From NCBI RefSeq assembly GCF_028307215.1, contig NZ_JAQMHV010000005.1, positions 62,001 through 126,000 on the forward strand: a stretch of 64,000 bases of DNA, given 5' to 3'. Shown one piece after another: positions 1-7,857 of the stretch. Made by a program: the position numbers and the translations under genes. This stretch comes from Falsirhodobacter sp. 20TX0035 (lineage in GTDB: Bacteria > Pseudomonadota > Alphaproteobacteria > Rhodobacterales > Rhodobacteraceae). Position 1 is the stretch's first letter, and every line of letters begins with the position of its first letter. The notes below the pieces were generated by a model that had not been told where the DNA came from, ran no database searches, and was given only the letters and a program-made list of their open reading frames with translations.

Positions 1-101
1 ATACGGGCACCTCTAGCCAAGGGGCATCCGTCTGGCAAGCGATTTACTCTGCCCGCCGATTGTTTCATCTTCGGGGGCAGGAACGTGAGGACGACCGCAA
101 G

Positions 102-1061
102 ATGCACCTGGAACTGCGCCACCTTCGCACCATCCGCGCCATCCACCGGGCGGGAGGTCTCGCGCGCGCGGCCGAGGCGCTGAACATCACCCAGTCCGCC
201 CTGTCCCATCAGGTGAAGGGGCTGGAGGATCAGGCGGGGGTGGAGCTGTTCGTGCGGCGTTCCAAGCCCATGAAGCTGTCGGCCGCCGGCCTGCGGATGC
301 TACGCCTGGCCGAACGCATCCTGCCCGAGGTGGACGCGCTGGGCGAGGAGTTCCGCGCCCTTCGGTCGGGCAAGACGGGGCGGATGCACATCGCCATGGA
401 ATGCCACGCCTGCTTCGAATGGCTGCTGCCCGCGCTGGAAACCTTCCGCCACCACTGGCCCGACGTGGACGTGGACATCCGGGCCGGGCTGGCCTTTGAC
501 GCCCTGCCCGCCCTTCTGCGGGACGAGATCGACGTGGTCATCACCTCCGAACCCGTGGCGACGGAGGGGGTGACCTTTCACCCCCTGTTTGACTACCAGC
601 CTACCTTCATCTGTTCGGCGCTGAACCCGCTGGCCAGCCGCGACATGATCGAGGCGGAGGACTTCCGCAGCCAGCTGCTGATCCACTACCCCGTGCCGCG
701 CGAAAAGCTGGACGTCTTCACCGACCTGCTGACCCCTGCGCGAGTGGAGCCGCGGGGCCTGCGATCCGTGGAGCTGACGGCCGTGATCCTGATGCTGGTC
801 GCGGCGGATCGCGGCGTCGCCGTCATGCCCGACTGGGTGCTGCGCGAGGTGCGGGAGCATCCCGATTACGCCCTGCGCCCGCTGGCCCCGGGCACGATCA
901 CCCGCACCAGCTATGCCGCGACGCGGATGGCGGATGGCGCGAAGCCCTTCATGGCCGATTTCCTGCGCCTGTCGGAAGAACGGTCGCTGGCCCTGCGCGA
1001 CTGGCCGGGTGCGCGGATTGGTCGCAATTCAGGTGGAAAACTCCCACCCGACGGCGTATGA
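102..1061 (+). CDS. LysR-family transcriptional regulator, MetR-like
   Basis: A 319-residue LysR-type DNA-binding regulator. The N-terminus (ELRHLRTIRAIHRAGGLA, then TQSALSHQVKGLE) is the winged helix and closely resembles MetR, the homocysteine-responsive activator of methionine genes. Residues from about 90 onward form the periplasmic-binding-protein-like effector domain. The in-frame ATG at 60 would add 14 non-conserved residues; ATG 102 starts right at the conserved MetR-like N-terminus. The stop lies 25 bases before the exporter gene on the same strand, so the two may be cotranscribed. MetR identity is inferred from the N-terminal sequence only; no met gene is adjacent. Confidence 0.85.
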   Translation: MHLELRHLRTIRAIHRAGGLARAAEALNITQSALSHQVKGLEDQAGVELFVRRSKPMKLSAAGLRMLRLAERILPEVDALGEEFRALRSGKTGRMHIAMECHACFEWLLPALETFRHHWPDVDVDIRAGLAFDALPALLRDEIDVVITSEPVATEGVTFHPLFDYQPTFICSALNPLASRDMIEAEDFRSQLLIHYPVPREKLDVFTDLLTPARVEPRGLRSVELTAVILMLVAADRGVAVMPDWVLREVREHPDYALRPLAPGTITRTSYAATRMADGAKPFMADFLRLSEERSLALRDWPGARIGRNSGGKLPPDGV

Positions 1062-1086
1062 CCCTCCCATCAGCGGAGGACGACCG

Positions 1087-2286
1087 ATGGCGAACACCCA
1101 GACCGCAACGAACCGGCCCGTGATGGCGACGGCCTATCCCATCATCCTCGCGGTCAGCCTCAGCCACTTCGTGAACGACGTGCTGCAGTCCATGCTGACG
1201 GCGATCTACCCGATCCTGAAGACCGACTTCGCGCTGGATTACTGGCAGATCGGGATGCTGACGCTGGTGTTCCAGTGCACCGCCTCGCTGCTGCAGCCGG
1301 TGGTCGGCATCTACACCGACCGGCATCCGGCACCGATGTCGCTGCCCATCGGCATGGCGTCGTCGTTCATCGGGGTGCTGGTGCTGGCCTTCGCGTCATC
1401 GTTCGCGATGCTGCTGATCGGCGCGTCGCTGATCGGCGTCGGCAGTTCCATCTTCCACCCCGAGGCAAGCCGCGTGGCGCGCATGGCCTCGGGCGGCAAG
1501 TTCGGGGCGGCGCAGTCCATCTTCCAGGTGGGCGGCAATGCCGGACAGGCGGCAGGCCCGCTGCTGGCGGCGTTCATCGTGGTGCCGTTCGGGCGTCCTT
1601 CCGTCGCATGGTTCTGCGTTTTGGCTGCCCTGGGCATGGCGGTTCTGTATCGCGTGGGGCTGTGGTATCGCGAATACGCCCGCACCAAGGGCCAGTCGCA
1701 GGCGGACCGCACCCTGCCTTTGCCGCGCAACCGCATCATCGTGGCGCTGGTCGTGCTGGCCTTCCTGACCTTCTCGAAGAACGCCTACATGGCCAGCATC
1801 TCCTCCTACTACACCTTCTACCTGATCGAGAATTTCGGGGTGTCCACCCAGACCTCGCAGGTGATGCTGTTCCTGTTCCTGGGCGCGGTGGCGGCCGGGA
1901 CGCTGCTGGGCGGGCCGATCGGGGACCGGTTCGGCACGACGGCGGTGATCTGGTTCTCCGTCCTCGGCGCGCTGCCCTTCACGCTGGCGCTGCCGCATGT
2001 GGGGCTGGTCGGCTCGGGGATCCTCACGGTGATCATCGGCTTCATCATGGCCTCCTCGTTCCCGGCCATTGTGGTGACGGCGCAGGAACTGCTGCCGGGC
2101 CGGGTGGGCATGGTCGCGGGCATCTTCTTCGGGCTGGCCTTCGGCATGGGCGGGATCGCCGCCGCCGGTCTGGGCCTTGCGGCCGACAGCTACGGCATCC
2201 GCGCGGTCTATGGCGCCTGCGCCTGGCTGCCGGCCCTTGGCATCCTGACGATCCTGCTGCCACGGCGGCGCGAGTTCGCCCGCTGA
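1087..2286 (+). CDS. fsr: MFS efflux transporter, fosmidomycin-resistance (Fsr) type
   Basis: A 399-residue inner-membrane major facilitator with about 12 hydrophobic segments. The opening SLSHFVNDVLQSMLTAIYP is the signature of the Fsr subfamily, whose E. coli member exports fosmidomycin. GSSIFHPEASRVAR in the first half is also typical of this group. The start chosen is ATG 1087, preceded by AGCGGAGGACG; an upstream in-frame start at 913 would run through the LysR gene. The natural substrate is unknown. It probably shares a transcript with the upstream LysR gene, which may regulate it. Confidence 0.85.
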   Translation: MANTQTATNRPVMATAYPIILAVSLSHFVNDVLQSMLTAIYPILKTDFALDYWQIGMLTLVFQCTASLLQPVVGIYTDRHPAPMSLPIGMASSFIGVLVLAFASSFAMLLIGASLIGVGSSIFHPEASRVARMASGGKFGAAQSIFQVGGNAGQAAGPLLAAFIVVPFGRPSVAWFCVLAALGMAVLYRVGLWYREYARTKGQSQADRTLPLPRNRIIVALVVLAFLTFSKNAYMASISSYYTFYLIENFGVSTQTSQVMLFLFLGAVAAGTLLGGPIGDRFGTTAVIWFSVLGALPFTLALPHVGLVGSGILTVIIGFIMASSFPAIVVTAQELLPGRVGMVAGIFFGLAFGMGGIAAAGLGLAADSYGIRAVYGACAWLPALGILTILLPRRREFAR

Positions 2287-2300
2287 CCCCTTTCCTTCGT

Positions 2301-2324
2301 GCGGGGGTTCGCCTATACCCCCGC
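2301..2324. other. GC-rich hairpin between fsr and the IMPase gene
   Basis: GCGGGGG (2301-2307) and CCCCCGC (2318-2324) form a perfect 7-bp stem around a 10-base loop. There is no T-run, so it is a weak candidate terminator, attenuator or mRNA-processing site. Confidence 0.3.
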
Positions 2325-2346
2325 CCTTGAAAACAGGAGTCCTCGG

Positions 2347-3135
2347 ATGCAAGGCAGCGCGAACCTCAACGTCATGATCAAGGCCGCCCGCAAGGCGGGC
2401 CGGTCCCTCGTGAAGGACTTCCGCGAGGTCGAGAACCTTCAGGTCTCCTCCAAGGGGCCGGGCGACTTCGTGTCCAAGGCCGACCGCGAGGCCGAGCGCA
2501 TCATCAAGGAAGAACTGATGACCGCCCGCCCGACCTATGGCTGGCTGGGCGAGGAAACCGGCGAGGACGCGGGCCAGGATCCCACTCGCCGCTGGATCGT
2601 GGACCCGCTGGACGGGACCACGAACTTCCTGCACGGCTTGCCCCATTGGGCGGTGTCCATCGCGCTGGAGCACAAGGGCGAAATCGTGGCCGGCGTCGTG
2701 TTCGACGCGGCCAAGGACGAGATGTTCTGGGCCGAAAAGGGCGCGGGCGCCTGGATGAACGAACAGCGCATGCGCGTGTCCGGCCGCCGTCAGATGATCG
2801 AGGGGATCTTCGCCACGGGCGTGCCCTTCGGCGGGCGCGGCACCCTGCCCGCAACCCTGCAGGATCTGGCGCGCCTGATGCCCGTCTGCGCCGGCGTGCG
2901 CCGCTGGGGTGCCGCGGCGCTGGACCTCGCCTATGTGGCGGCGGGCCGCTATGACGGATACTGGGAACGCGGGATCCAGCCCTGGGACATGGCCGCCGGC
3001 CTGATCATCGTGCGCGAAGCGGGCGGCCTCGTCTCCGGCATCCGCGACGGGCAGAACCCGGTCGAATCCGGGTCGGTGATCGTCGGCAACGAAGGCCTGT
3101 TCGAGCCCTTCCGCAAGATCATCCGGGGCGAGTGA
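2347..3135 (+). CDS. suhB: Inositol monophosphatase family protein (SuhB-like)
   Basis: A 262-residue Mg-dependent phosphatase of the IMPase/FIG superfamily. The metal-binding motifs are all present: GEE at about 68-70, DPLDGTTNF at 86-94, and WDMAAG near the C-terminus. Members hydrolyse myo-inositol-1-phosphate or related sugar phosphates, and SuhB also acts in ribosome and transcription complexes in E. coli. The start at ATG 2347 gives the standard family length; the in-frame ATG at 2299 adds residues unlike the family. It lies downstream of fsr and upstream of the SCO1-like gene without obvious functional linkage. The substrate cannot be told from sequence. Confidence 0.9.
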   Translation: MQGSANLNVMIKAARKAGRSLVKDFREVENLQVSSKGPGDFVSKADREAERIIKEELMTARPTYGWLGEETGEDAGQDPTRRWIVDPLDGTTNFLHGLPHWAVSIALEHKGEIVAGVVFDAAKDEMFWAEKGAGAWMNEQRMRVSGRRQMIEGIFATGVPFGGRGTLPATLQDLARLMPVCAGVRRWGAAALDLAYVAAGRYDGYWERGIQPWDMAAGLIIVREAGGLVSGIRDGQNPVESGSVIVGNEGLFEPFRKIIRGE

Positions 3136-3147
3136 CGTCCTGACGCA

Positions 3148-3196
3148 CTTGCCTTCGCGGGGCGCCTGACGCAGGTTCCCCGCAGCAACAGGCAAG
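3148..3196 (+). promoter_or_regulatory. Nested inverted repeat in the leader of the SCO1-like gene
   Basis: Outer arms CTTGCCT (3148-3154) and AGGCAAG (3190-3196) enclose inner arms GCGGGG (3157-3162) and CCCCGC (3178-3183). The outer right arm runs into the Shine-Dalgarno-like AAGGGGA at 3194-3200 just before ATG 3207, so folding could limit ribosome access. Function is inferred only. Confidence 0.3.
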
Positions 3197-3206
3197 GGGA
3201 TCGACC

Positions 3207-3791
3207 ATGCGATTTGTGCAAGTGGCCGCGTTGGGTGTCGTGGCCGTCGTCGCGCTGACCGGCCTGTGGGTGGGCGTGCTGTCGCCGATCTTCTCCTCCC
3301 GCGCGGGCGACGGGATCGGCCAGGGCGAATATGCGCTGGACACGACCGAAGGAACCACCTTCACCGCCGCGTCCCTGAAGGGACAGGCCACGGCCGTGTT
3401 CTTCGGCTTTACCCATTGCCCCGACGTCTGCCCCACCACGCTGGGCGACATGATGGGCTGGCAGGACGCGTTGGGCGATCAGGCCAAGGATCTGCGCATC
3501 GTCTTCGTCACGGTGGATCCGGAACGCGACACGGTCGATCTGCTGCGCGACTACGTGGGCTGGCTGCCCGGCGCCATCGGGGCCACGGGCGCGGTGGATC
3601 AGGTGCGCGCGGCCGAAGCCGCCTTCCGCGTGTTTTCCCAAAAGGAACCGCTGGCGAACGGCGACTACACCATGTCCCACACGTCCAAGGTTCTGGTCTT
3701 CAACCGGTCGGGCGCGTTCGTGGACGCAATCTCCTATCAGGAGGCGCCGGAGACGGCGGTGGCGAAACTAGAGACCGCCCTATCCTCCTGA
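3207..3791 (+). CDS. SCO1/SenC family copper chaperone
   Basis: A 194-residue membrane-anchored thioredoxin-fold protein of the SCO family, which delivers copper to cytochrome c oxidase (CuA or CuB assembly). A single hydrophobic anchor covers residues 5-27. The metal-binding CPDVC motif supplies Cys71 and Cys75, and the later SHTSK segment supplies the expected third-ligand histidine. It is followed by a strong hairpin shared with the convergent cold-shock gene. In phototrophic relatives the homologue is called SenC or PrrC. No oxidase subunit genes are adjacent, so the partner cannot be named. Confidence 0.9.
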   Translation: MRFVQVAALGVVAVVALTGLWVGVLSPIFSSRAGDGIGQGEYALDTTEGTTFTAASLKGQATAVFFGFTHCPDVCPTTLGDMMGWQDALGDQAKDLRIVFVTVDPERDTVDLLRDYVGWLPGAIGATGAVDQVRAAEAAFRVFSQKEPLANGDYTMSHTSKVLVFNRSGAFVDAISYQEAPETAVAKLETALSS

Positions 3792-3832
3792 AGTTTCGGC
3801 CCGCCCTCGGGTTTGGGGGCCGAAGACATGAA

Positions 3833-3856
3833 AAAGCCGCCCGGTGGGGCGGCTTT
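3833..3856. terminator. Bidirectional rho-independent terminator
   Basis: AAAGCCGCCC, a GGTG loop and GGGCGGCTTT form a 10-bp stem with A-runs and T-runs on the two sides. It sits between the convergent SCO1-like and cold-shock genes and should work for both. Confidence 0.8.
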
Positions 3857-3878
3857 CTCTATTCCACGTGTATCAAGC

Positions 3879-4085
3879 TCAGGCGAGCGCGATGCCGACA
3901 GCCGACTCACGACCGTTGCGGTCTTTTTCAATGTCGAACGTCACAGCCTGGCCGTCGTTCAGCGAACGGATGCCGGCGCGCTCAAGAGCGGTGATGTGAA
4001 CGAACACGTCCTTGGAGCCGCCTTCCGGCTGAATGAAGCCGAAGCCTTTGGTGGCGTTGAACCATTTCACTGTGCCTTTGGCCAT
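3879..4085 (-). CDS. Cold-shock protein (CspA family)
   Basis: A 68-residue single cold-shock domain that binds single-stranded RNA and [18 protein letters not shown] carries the RNP1 motif and DVFVHITAL carries RNP2. The start [10 protein letters not shown] at 4085 is preceded by AGAAGGAT; the in-frame ATG at 4136 lies in the leader. The 5' untranslated stretch upstream (about 4086-4200) contains a GC hairpin near 4115-4135 (roughly CCGCC and GGCGG arms), consistent with the structured leaders of cold-shock mRNAs. It terminates at the shared hairpin at 3833-3856. Which paralogue it is cannot be said. Confidence 0.95.
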   Translation of the reverse strand: MAKGTVKWFNATKGFGFIQPEGGSKDVFVHITALERAGIRSLNDGQAVTFDIEKDRNGRESAVGIALA

Positions 4086-4335
4086 AGTGAATATCCTTCT
4101 AACAAATACCGCCCGCAGAATGCGGCGGCTTGGCACGGAAGATCATCGAAAGCTGTGCCCAGAAGGATCAGAGTCGAAAATGACGATGCAGACGTTGTAT
4201 AACATGCCTGTGACGGAGGATCAACAGCGCAGGTGCCGCACCCTGACCCCAAACCGGCCCCCCGCCCCCGACTTGATTCGCGAGCGGCGCGGGTCACATT
4301 GTCAGGCCTGACACCCGCAATGACCGGAGGCCCTG

Positions 4336-4470
4336 ATGACCACGAAGCCGAAGACGACCTGGGAAAGCACCAACACCGCCGCCACCGCCATCATCGACGC
4401 CGAAACCAAGGCCCGCGACGAGAAGACCGCCCGCCTGAAGGCCGAACGTGAGGCCGCGCAGAAAGGCTGA
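4336..4470 (+). CDS. Small conserved-looking 44-residue charged protein
   Basis: An ORF of 44 codons starting MTTKPKTTWESTN, with an Ala-rich middle and a Lys/Arg/Glu-rich helix (AETKARDEKTARLKAEREAA) at the C-terminus. Three features support it as a real gene: a GGAGG ribosome site at 4326-4330 with ideal spacing, no competing frame with good signals, and a strong terminator starting 23 bases after the stop. It has no membrane segment or cysteines. I believe similar short ORFs occur in related Rhodobacteraceae, but no function is known to me. Confidence 0.65.
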   Translation: MTTKPKTTWESTNTAATAIIDAETKARDEKTARLKAEREAAQKG

Positions 4471-4493
4471 TCCCGACCCATCCGGATCGAAAG

Positions 4494-4521
4494 CGGGCAT
4501 GACAAGGTCGTGCCCGTTTTT
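4494..4521 (+). terminator. Rho-independent terminator after the 44-residue gene
   Basis: CGGGCATGAC and GTCGTGCCCG pair (one G-T wobble) around a 3-base loop, followed by TTTTT. Confidence 0.8.
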
Positions 4522-4714
4522 CTTTGGGCGCCTCGTTCGAAGAGTATGAGAGTATTGCGTCCCGAAAGGATCGATTTCCGGCGACCTGCCCCCCTGCCTG
4601 AAGGACGTTCACACATCCCCGCCCAAAGCACAGTAATCACCTGCATGTTGCAAGGGTCATGCTGCAGCGTGCCGCCACGGATTGCCCCCGCAACCCGTTG
4701 CGGCCTCACCGTCC

Positions 4715-5650
4715 TCAAGGCCGAACAGACGGCCTGGATCTGATCAAGAGGTGGGCGATGCGAGGAGCCAGAAGCCTGTTCAGCTTCCGCACGACGCGGG
4801 ACTTGAAGCCCCGGGCCTTGTACGAGGCCCACAACCGATTTTTCCTGATGCGGCTGACGTTGCGGCCGGCCACCAGCTCCTCTTGTGCGATGAGATAGAC
4901 GGGGTGGTCGAACCACTCCCCGCAGAAGTGGCAAATCGCCGGGGACACGTGCTGACCCTCCTTGATGAAGCCGCTTGTTCCCTCAATCACGTCGAGATGA
5001 ACCGGGCCTTGCGAATTCAGCGGAGTGCGCATGAGCTGCCCCCCATCATCGTAAAGTTCCGTTGCGTGCATCTGCGACAGCGCGAGACCGAAAAGCGTCT
5101 CCTCCCCCGGACCGGACTTGTCGAAGTTAAGAATGCCGAGTTCATCACGACGCGCATTGATGGCGTGGGCGGTTGAAAAAACCTTTTCGGCATGCGGGCC
5201 CTGACGAAAGAAATAGACGCCGCCGTTGAACTTGGGAAAGGGGGAACCGTTCAGCGTCTTGATGGCCTTTCCGACGTCCCTGATCCACAGATCCGTGTCG
5301 CCCTCCGAAAGGAACTTGCTGACCACGGGACTAAAATCAAATTGCCTGATCTTTCTCAGCTGATCATGAAACGGCTTCGCGACGATGCAGTCTGTGTCGA
5401 TGAAAAACGTCTCCTCAAAAGGCGAATATCGGTAAAGATCAGCCTTCAGGAGGGTGCCGGCAATCTGGAAGGGATCGATCGGAATGCAGATGTCGAAAAG
5501 TGCACCGGCGTCTTTCCGATCCGTCACGATTGCGATCGGGAACTCGGGCATGTGCCGTCGCAAGGAGCGAGCCAAGGACTCGGCTTGGTGAAAGTACTTG
5601 TCCGCCCCGAAGGCCATAGTGATAAAGCCGATCTTCCCAAGGTCGTTCAT
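4715..5650 (-). CDS. Putative glycosyltransferase (GT-A fold, GT8-like)
   Basis: A 311-residue protein beginning MNDLGKIGFITMAFG. The order of elements fits a nucleotide-sugar glycosyltransferase: an N-terminal strand, AIVTDR, LLKADLYRYSPFEETFFIDTD with the metal-binding DxD (DTD) near residue 97, then FNGGVYFF and the acidic GPGEETLF. Donor and acceptor are unknown; cell-surface polysaccharide or protein glycosylation is plausible. It is not in an operon. Upstream is a distinctly AT-rich 300-bp stretch, and the block between here and tRNA-Thr is full of broken mobile genes, so this is probably island cargo. Confidence 0.7.
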   Translation of the reverse strand: MNDLGKIGFITMAFGADKYFHQAESLARSLRRHMPEFPIAIVTDRKDAGALFDICIPIDPFQIAGTLLKADLYRYSPFEETFFIDTDCIVAKPFHDQLRKIRQFDFSPVVSKFLSEGDTDLWIRDVGKAIKTLNGSPFPKFNGGVYFFRQGPHAEKVFSTAHAINARRDELGILNFDKSGPGEETLFGLALSQMHATELYDDGGQLMRTPLNSQGPVHLDVIEGTSGFIKEGQHVSPAICHFCGEWFDHPVYLIAQEELVAGRNVSRIRKNRLWASYKARGFKSRVVRKLNRLLAPRIAHLLIRSRPSVRP

Positions 5651-5953
5651 TCGATCACGCTCTGTATCTGGATATAAGATGGATGGTGCACAACAGGTAT
5701 TCTATTCTACGTTGTGTTATCCGCTTCTTTCGACCCGAAGTAATTTCACTATCGATAAGTTATCTAAAATTTATTAAAACCCTACGTCGTCTGATATGAC
5801 GGATGATCGATATTTATCAAATCACTTGAAAGCACGTCAAATTTCAATGTTTTAATGTGTGCAATTGGTAATTACTATAAATTCAGATCATAAGGATCCT
5901 ATGGTCAGGGCCCCTTGATTTCGTGATTTTTTCGCGGATCCAAGAGGCGACAG
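5651..5953. other. AT-rich intergenic stretch, no gene seen
   Basis: The composition drops far below the GC of the neighbours, especially at 5690-5890. I see no ORF, tRNA or convincing hairpin. It should hold the promoter of the glycosyltransferase gene on the minus strand, and its right end abuts the transposase remnant. This is typical of horizontally acquired DNA. Confidence 0.5.
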
Positions 5954-6373
5954 ATGAGCGATCTTTTCTGGCTCACCGTCAAGCAAATGGTGCAGCTGCG
6001 CCCTTACTTTCCGAAGCCACACGGTCGCCTTCGGGTCGATGATCGACATGATTTGCGCGGGATAATCTTCATCCACCGCAATGGCTCGCGGCGGCGCGAT
6101 GCGCCTCGGGACGACGGCCCGCCGAAGACGCTCTGCAACCGTTGAAACGGTGGAGCGATCTGGGCGCCTTTGCCCGGATCTTGAAGGGCTGGCGGCTGAA
6201 GCGGCCGCACCCAAGACTGTGATGATCGATGCGACCTACCTGAACGCGCACCGTAGTGCGACCCGCCTGCGGTCCAAAAAAGGGGGCGTGGACGGCTCAT
6301 CGGACACACGAAGGCGGGATGAACACCAAGCTGCAGGCTGTCTGTGATGCCGACGGAAGGCCGATCCGCCTGT
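5954..6373 (+). pseudogene. IS5-family (IS427-like) transposase, frameshifted 5' fragment
   Basis: The first frame gives MSDLFWLTVKQMVQLRPYF and GRLRVDDRHDLRGIIFIHRN, the N-terminus of IS5/IS427-type transposases. The frame is lost at about 6140, where CNR meets a stop one base before an expected Trp-Lys-Arg-Trp. Homology resumes in another frame with LAAEAAAPKTVMIDATYLNAHRS. It shifts again near 6316, after which GGMNTKLQAVCDADGRPIRL is recognisable. It ends abruptly at about 6373, so the rest of the catalytic domain is missing. Clear terminal inverted repeats were not found. It is a non-functional element remnant. Confidence 0.8.
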
Positions 6374-6719
6374 AGACGCTATCGCGCTGGGCGTATGGCT
6401 TGGCCGAGTGGACTAAGGGCGTCCCCGCGTGGGTCCTCGACTGCCCGCGCAAGGAGGCCATGATCGACACCTCCGAGGACGCCATCGAGGATCGGCTGAC
6501 CCTCGATCCCCACGAGAAGTCGAATCGTGCATGGCACTTGGTCCACGACCCCGAAGATGCGTTCGCCAAGACAGAGCTTACCCGCGCGACATGCATCGGA
6601 ACGGCCACCATTGCCCGCATGAGGCGGCGCTGGCGGACCATGAAGGCTGCCGGGACAGAACCCAGGGGGCAGTGGTGGCGCGACCTGCGGGACAGCCCGA
6701 ACTGCGAGGACGTGGAACA
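6374..6719 (+). pseudogene. Fragment of an unidentified protein with a helix-turn-helix-like segment
   Basis: Open frame from about 6400 reading VPAWVLDCPRKEAMIDTSED and SNRAWHLVHDPEDAFAKTELTRATCIGTATIARMRRR (split here for length by its own motif). The KTELTRAT / TIARMRRRW portion looks like a helix-turn-helix. It has no start of its own and runs in frame into Z1-domain sequence, so this is a fusion made by rearrangement. I do not recognise the parent family with confidence. Confidence 0.4.
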
Positions 6720-6726
6720 AGGCCAG

Positions 6727-7197
6727 ATGACCGAGGAGCAGCGTAAGGCCGTCATTAGGCAAGCATCCAGGCACTGCTCGATGCTGGTCAACGCCAGCCG
6801 CTTCACCGCGGTGCAGGGCAAGCTGTGAAACCGCATCCATGAGCGTCTGACGGCCATTCAGAATGCAGTGCGCGTCAACGGCGCCCTCGGCAAAGGAGGA
6901 CTGACCGATCCCGAGATCGCCGATCTCCACGACACGTGAAAGCGTGAATACGGCGCTTCCGAGTTCTCTTGGGATGAAGTTCAGGCCGCCCTGCTGGAAA
7001 CCATCGCCGCGACCAAGGTCGTAGAGGTCAACAGTCGCGGCAACGGATTGGACTACGCCAACTCGGGAGACATCGGCCAGACGGTGGTCGCGATCGGCGG
7101 CTACTCGCTTTCGCGCGGCCTCACGCTAGAAGGCCTCACCGTCACCTGGTTCCTCCGCAACACGATGATGTATGACACGCTCATGCAGATGGGCCGC
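6727..7197 (+). pseudogene. Z1-domain protein, C-terminal part, two in-frame stops
   Basis: The frame reads HCSMLVNASRFTAVQGKL, stop (TGA 6826-6828), NRIHERLTAIQNAVRVNGA, then TDPEIADLHDT, stop (TGA 6937-6939). It continues with SWDEVQAALLETIAATKVVEVNS and IAIGGYSLSRGLTLEGL-like sequence (VAIGGYSLSRGLTLEG), ending TMMYDTLMQMGR. This matches the C-terminal half of Z1-domain proteins (Pfam Z1), which occur with MORC-type ATPases, PD-(D/E)XK (DUF4420) and AIPR proteins in defence clusters. It is cut at 7197, where family members continue with a conserved Trp-Phe-Gly-Tyr. It has two stops and no N-terminus, so it is a dead gene. Confidence 0.75.
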
Positions 7198-7200
7198 AGG

Positions 7201-7393
7201 TCGGCCCACTTGGTTCCGGTGCCGCGGTAGTGGGCGTAGTCCGCCTGGTCGATCTCGCCGGCCTCGGTCAGAAACTCGCCCACCTTCTCGAAGAAGGCTT
7301 CCTGCGCGTAGGTGCCGCCGGCGTCGGCGCTGCCTTGGATGTCGGCGATGAAGCCGCGGTGGAATTCGTCGAGATCCGCATCATGAAACCCAT
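7201..7393 (-). pseudogene. AIPR-family (abortive phage resistance) protein, N-terminal fragment
   Basis: Read on the minus strand the frame gives DADLDEFHRGFIADIQGSA, then AQEAFFEKVGEFLTEAGE and IDQADYAHYRGTGTKWADL. This fits the N-terminus of AIPR-family proteins, which usually begin with a D-x-L-x-x-F-H core and an EAGE-x-x-x-A-D-Y motif. The start codon frame (ATG near 7393) differs by one base from the homologous frame, so a frameshift lies at the very start. It is truncated at about 7201 by the junction with the oppositely oriented Z1 fragment. It follows the PD-(D/E)XK gene as in intact clusters. Confidence 0.6.
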
Positions 7394-7857
7394 GCTGGTG
7401 ACACCACGTCCTCCGCGACCTCGCAGGGTGCGCAGGCGTTCAGGCTGATCGAGTAGCGGAGGTCGGCGACCCCCTCCGGGAGCGGCGGGATCAGGCAGGG
7501 GAAACCGGGACGGACCTCTTAGGTGCGCGAGCGTCCCGTCCGCCACGTCCGCCGTTCGTCGATGTCATCAAGATCGTAGCCTGTCGCGGCGGGGCGCTCT
7601 TCCCGCAGGTCGAGAGCCTCCGGATCTTCGGCGAACAGGGCGGCCGTCGGGTCCACGTGGTCCGCAAGCGTCTGGCCGGTCGAGGCAAGGGCCGTGTCCA
7701 CGTCGATGACCCGTAGGAAAAATTTGAATCCGTCCACGGGCGAGAGCTGCGCCTCAGAGGAGATCGTGATCTTCGGATGCGCCGCCCCGCGTCGGGCTTT
7801 TACCTCCACCAGAACCCCGGGAAGTTCGCAGTCCTTCACATTGTGAAACAGTGGTCC
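7381..7857 (-). pseudogene. PD-(D/E)XK motif protein (DUF4420-like), C-terminal part
   Basis: The minus-strand frame reads DCELPGVLVEVKARRG, then KITISSEAQLSPVDGF and ALASTGQTLADHVD. The ELPG...VEVKA core with the following ISSEAQL is the nuclease-like motif of the DUF4420 family. A TAA at 7519-7521 interrupts the frame, after which EVRPGFPCLIPPLPEGVADL and RYSISLNAC continue to a stop at 7381-7383, so the natural C-terminus is present but out of reach. The N-terminus is replaced in frame by integrase sequence. It normally partners Z1 and AIPR proteins in phage-defence loci. Confidence 0.7.

Noticed and set aside
1396-3195. 599-codon minus-strand frame opposite fsr and the IMPase gene
   Set aside because: It shows shadow-type composition and no motifs; the plus-strand genes are clear.
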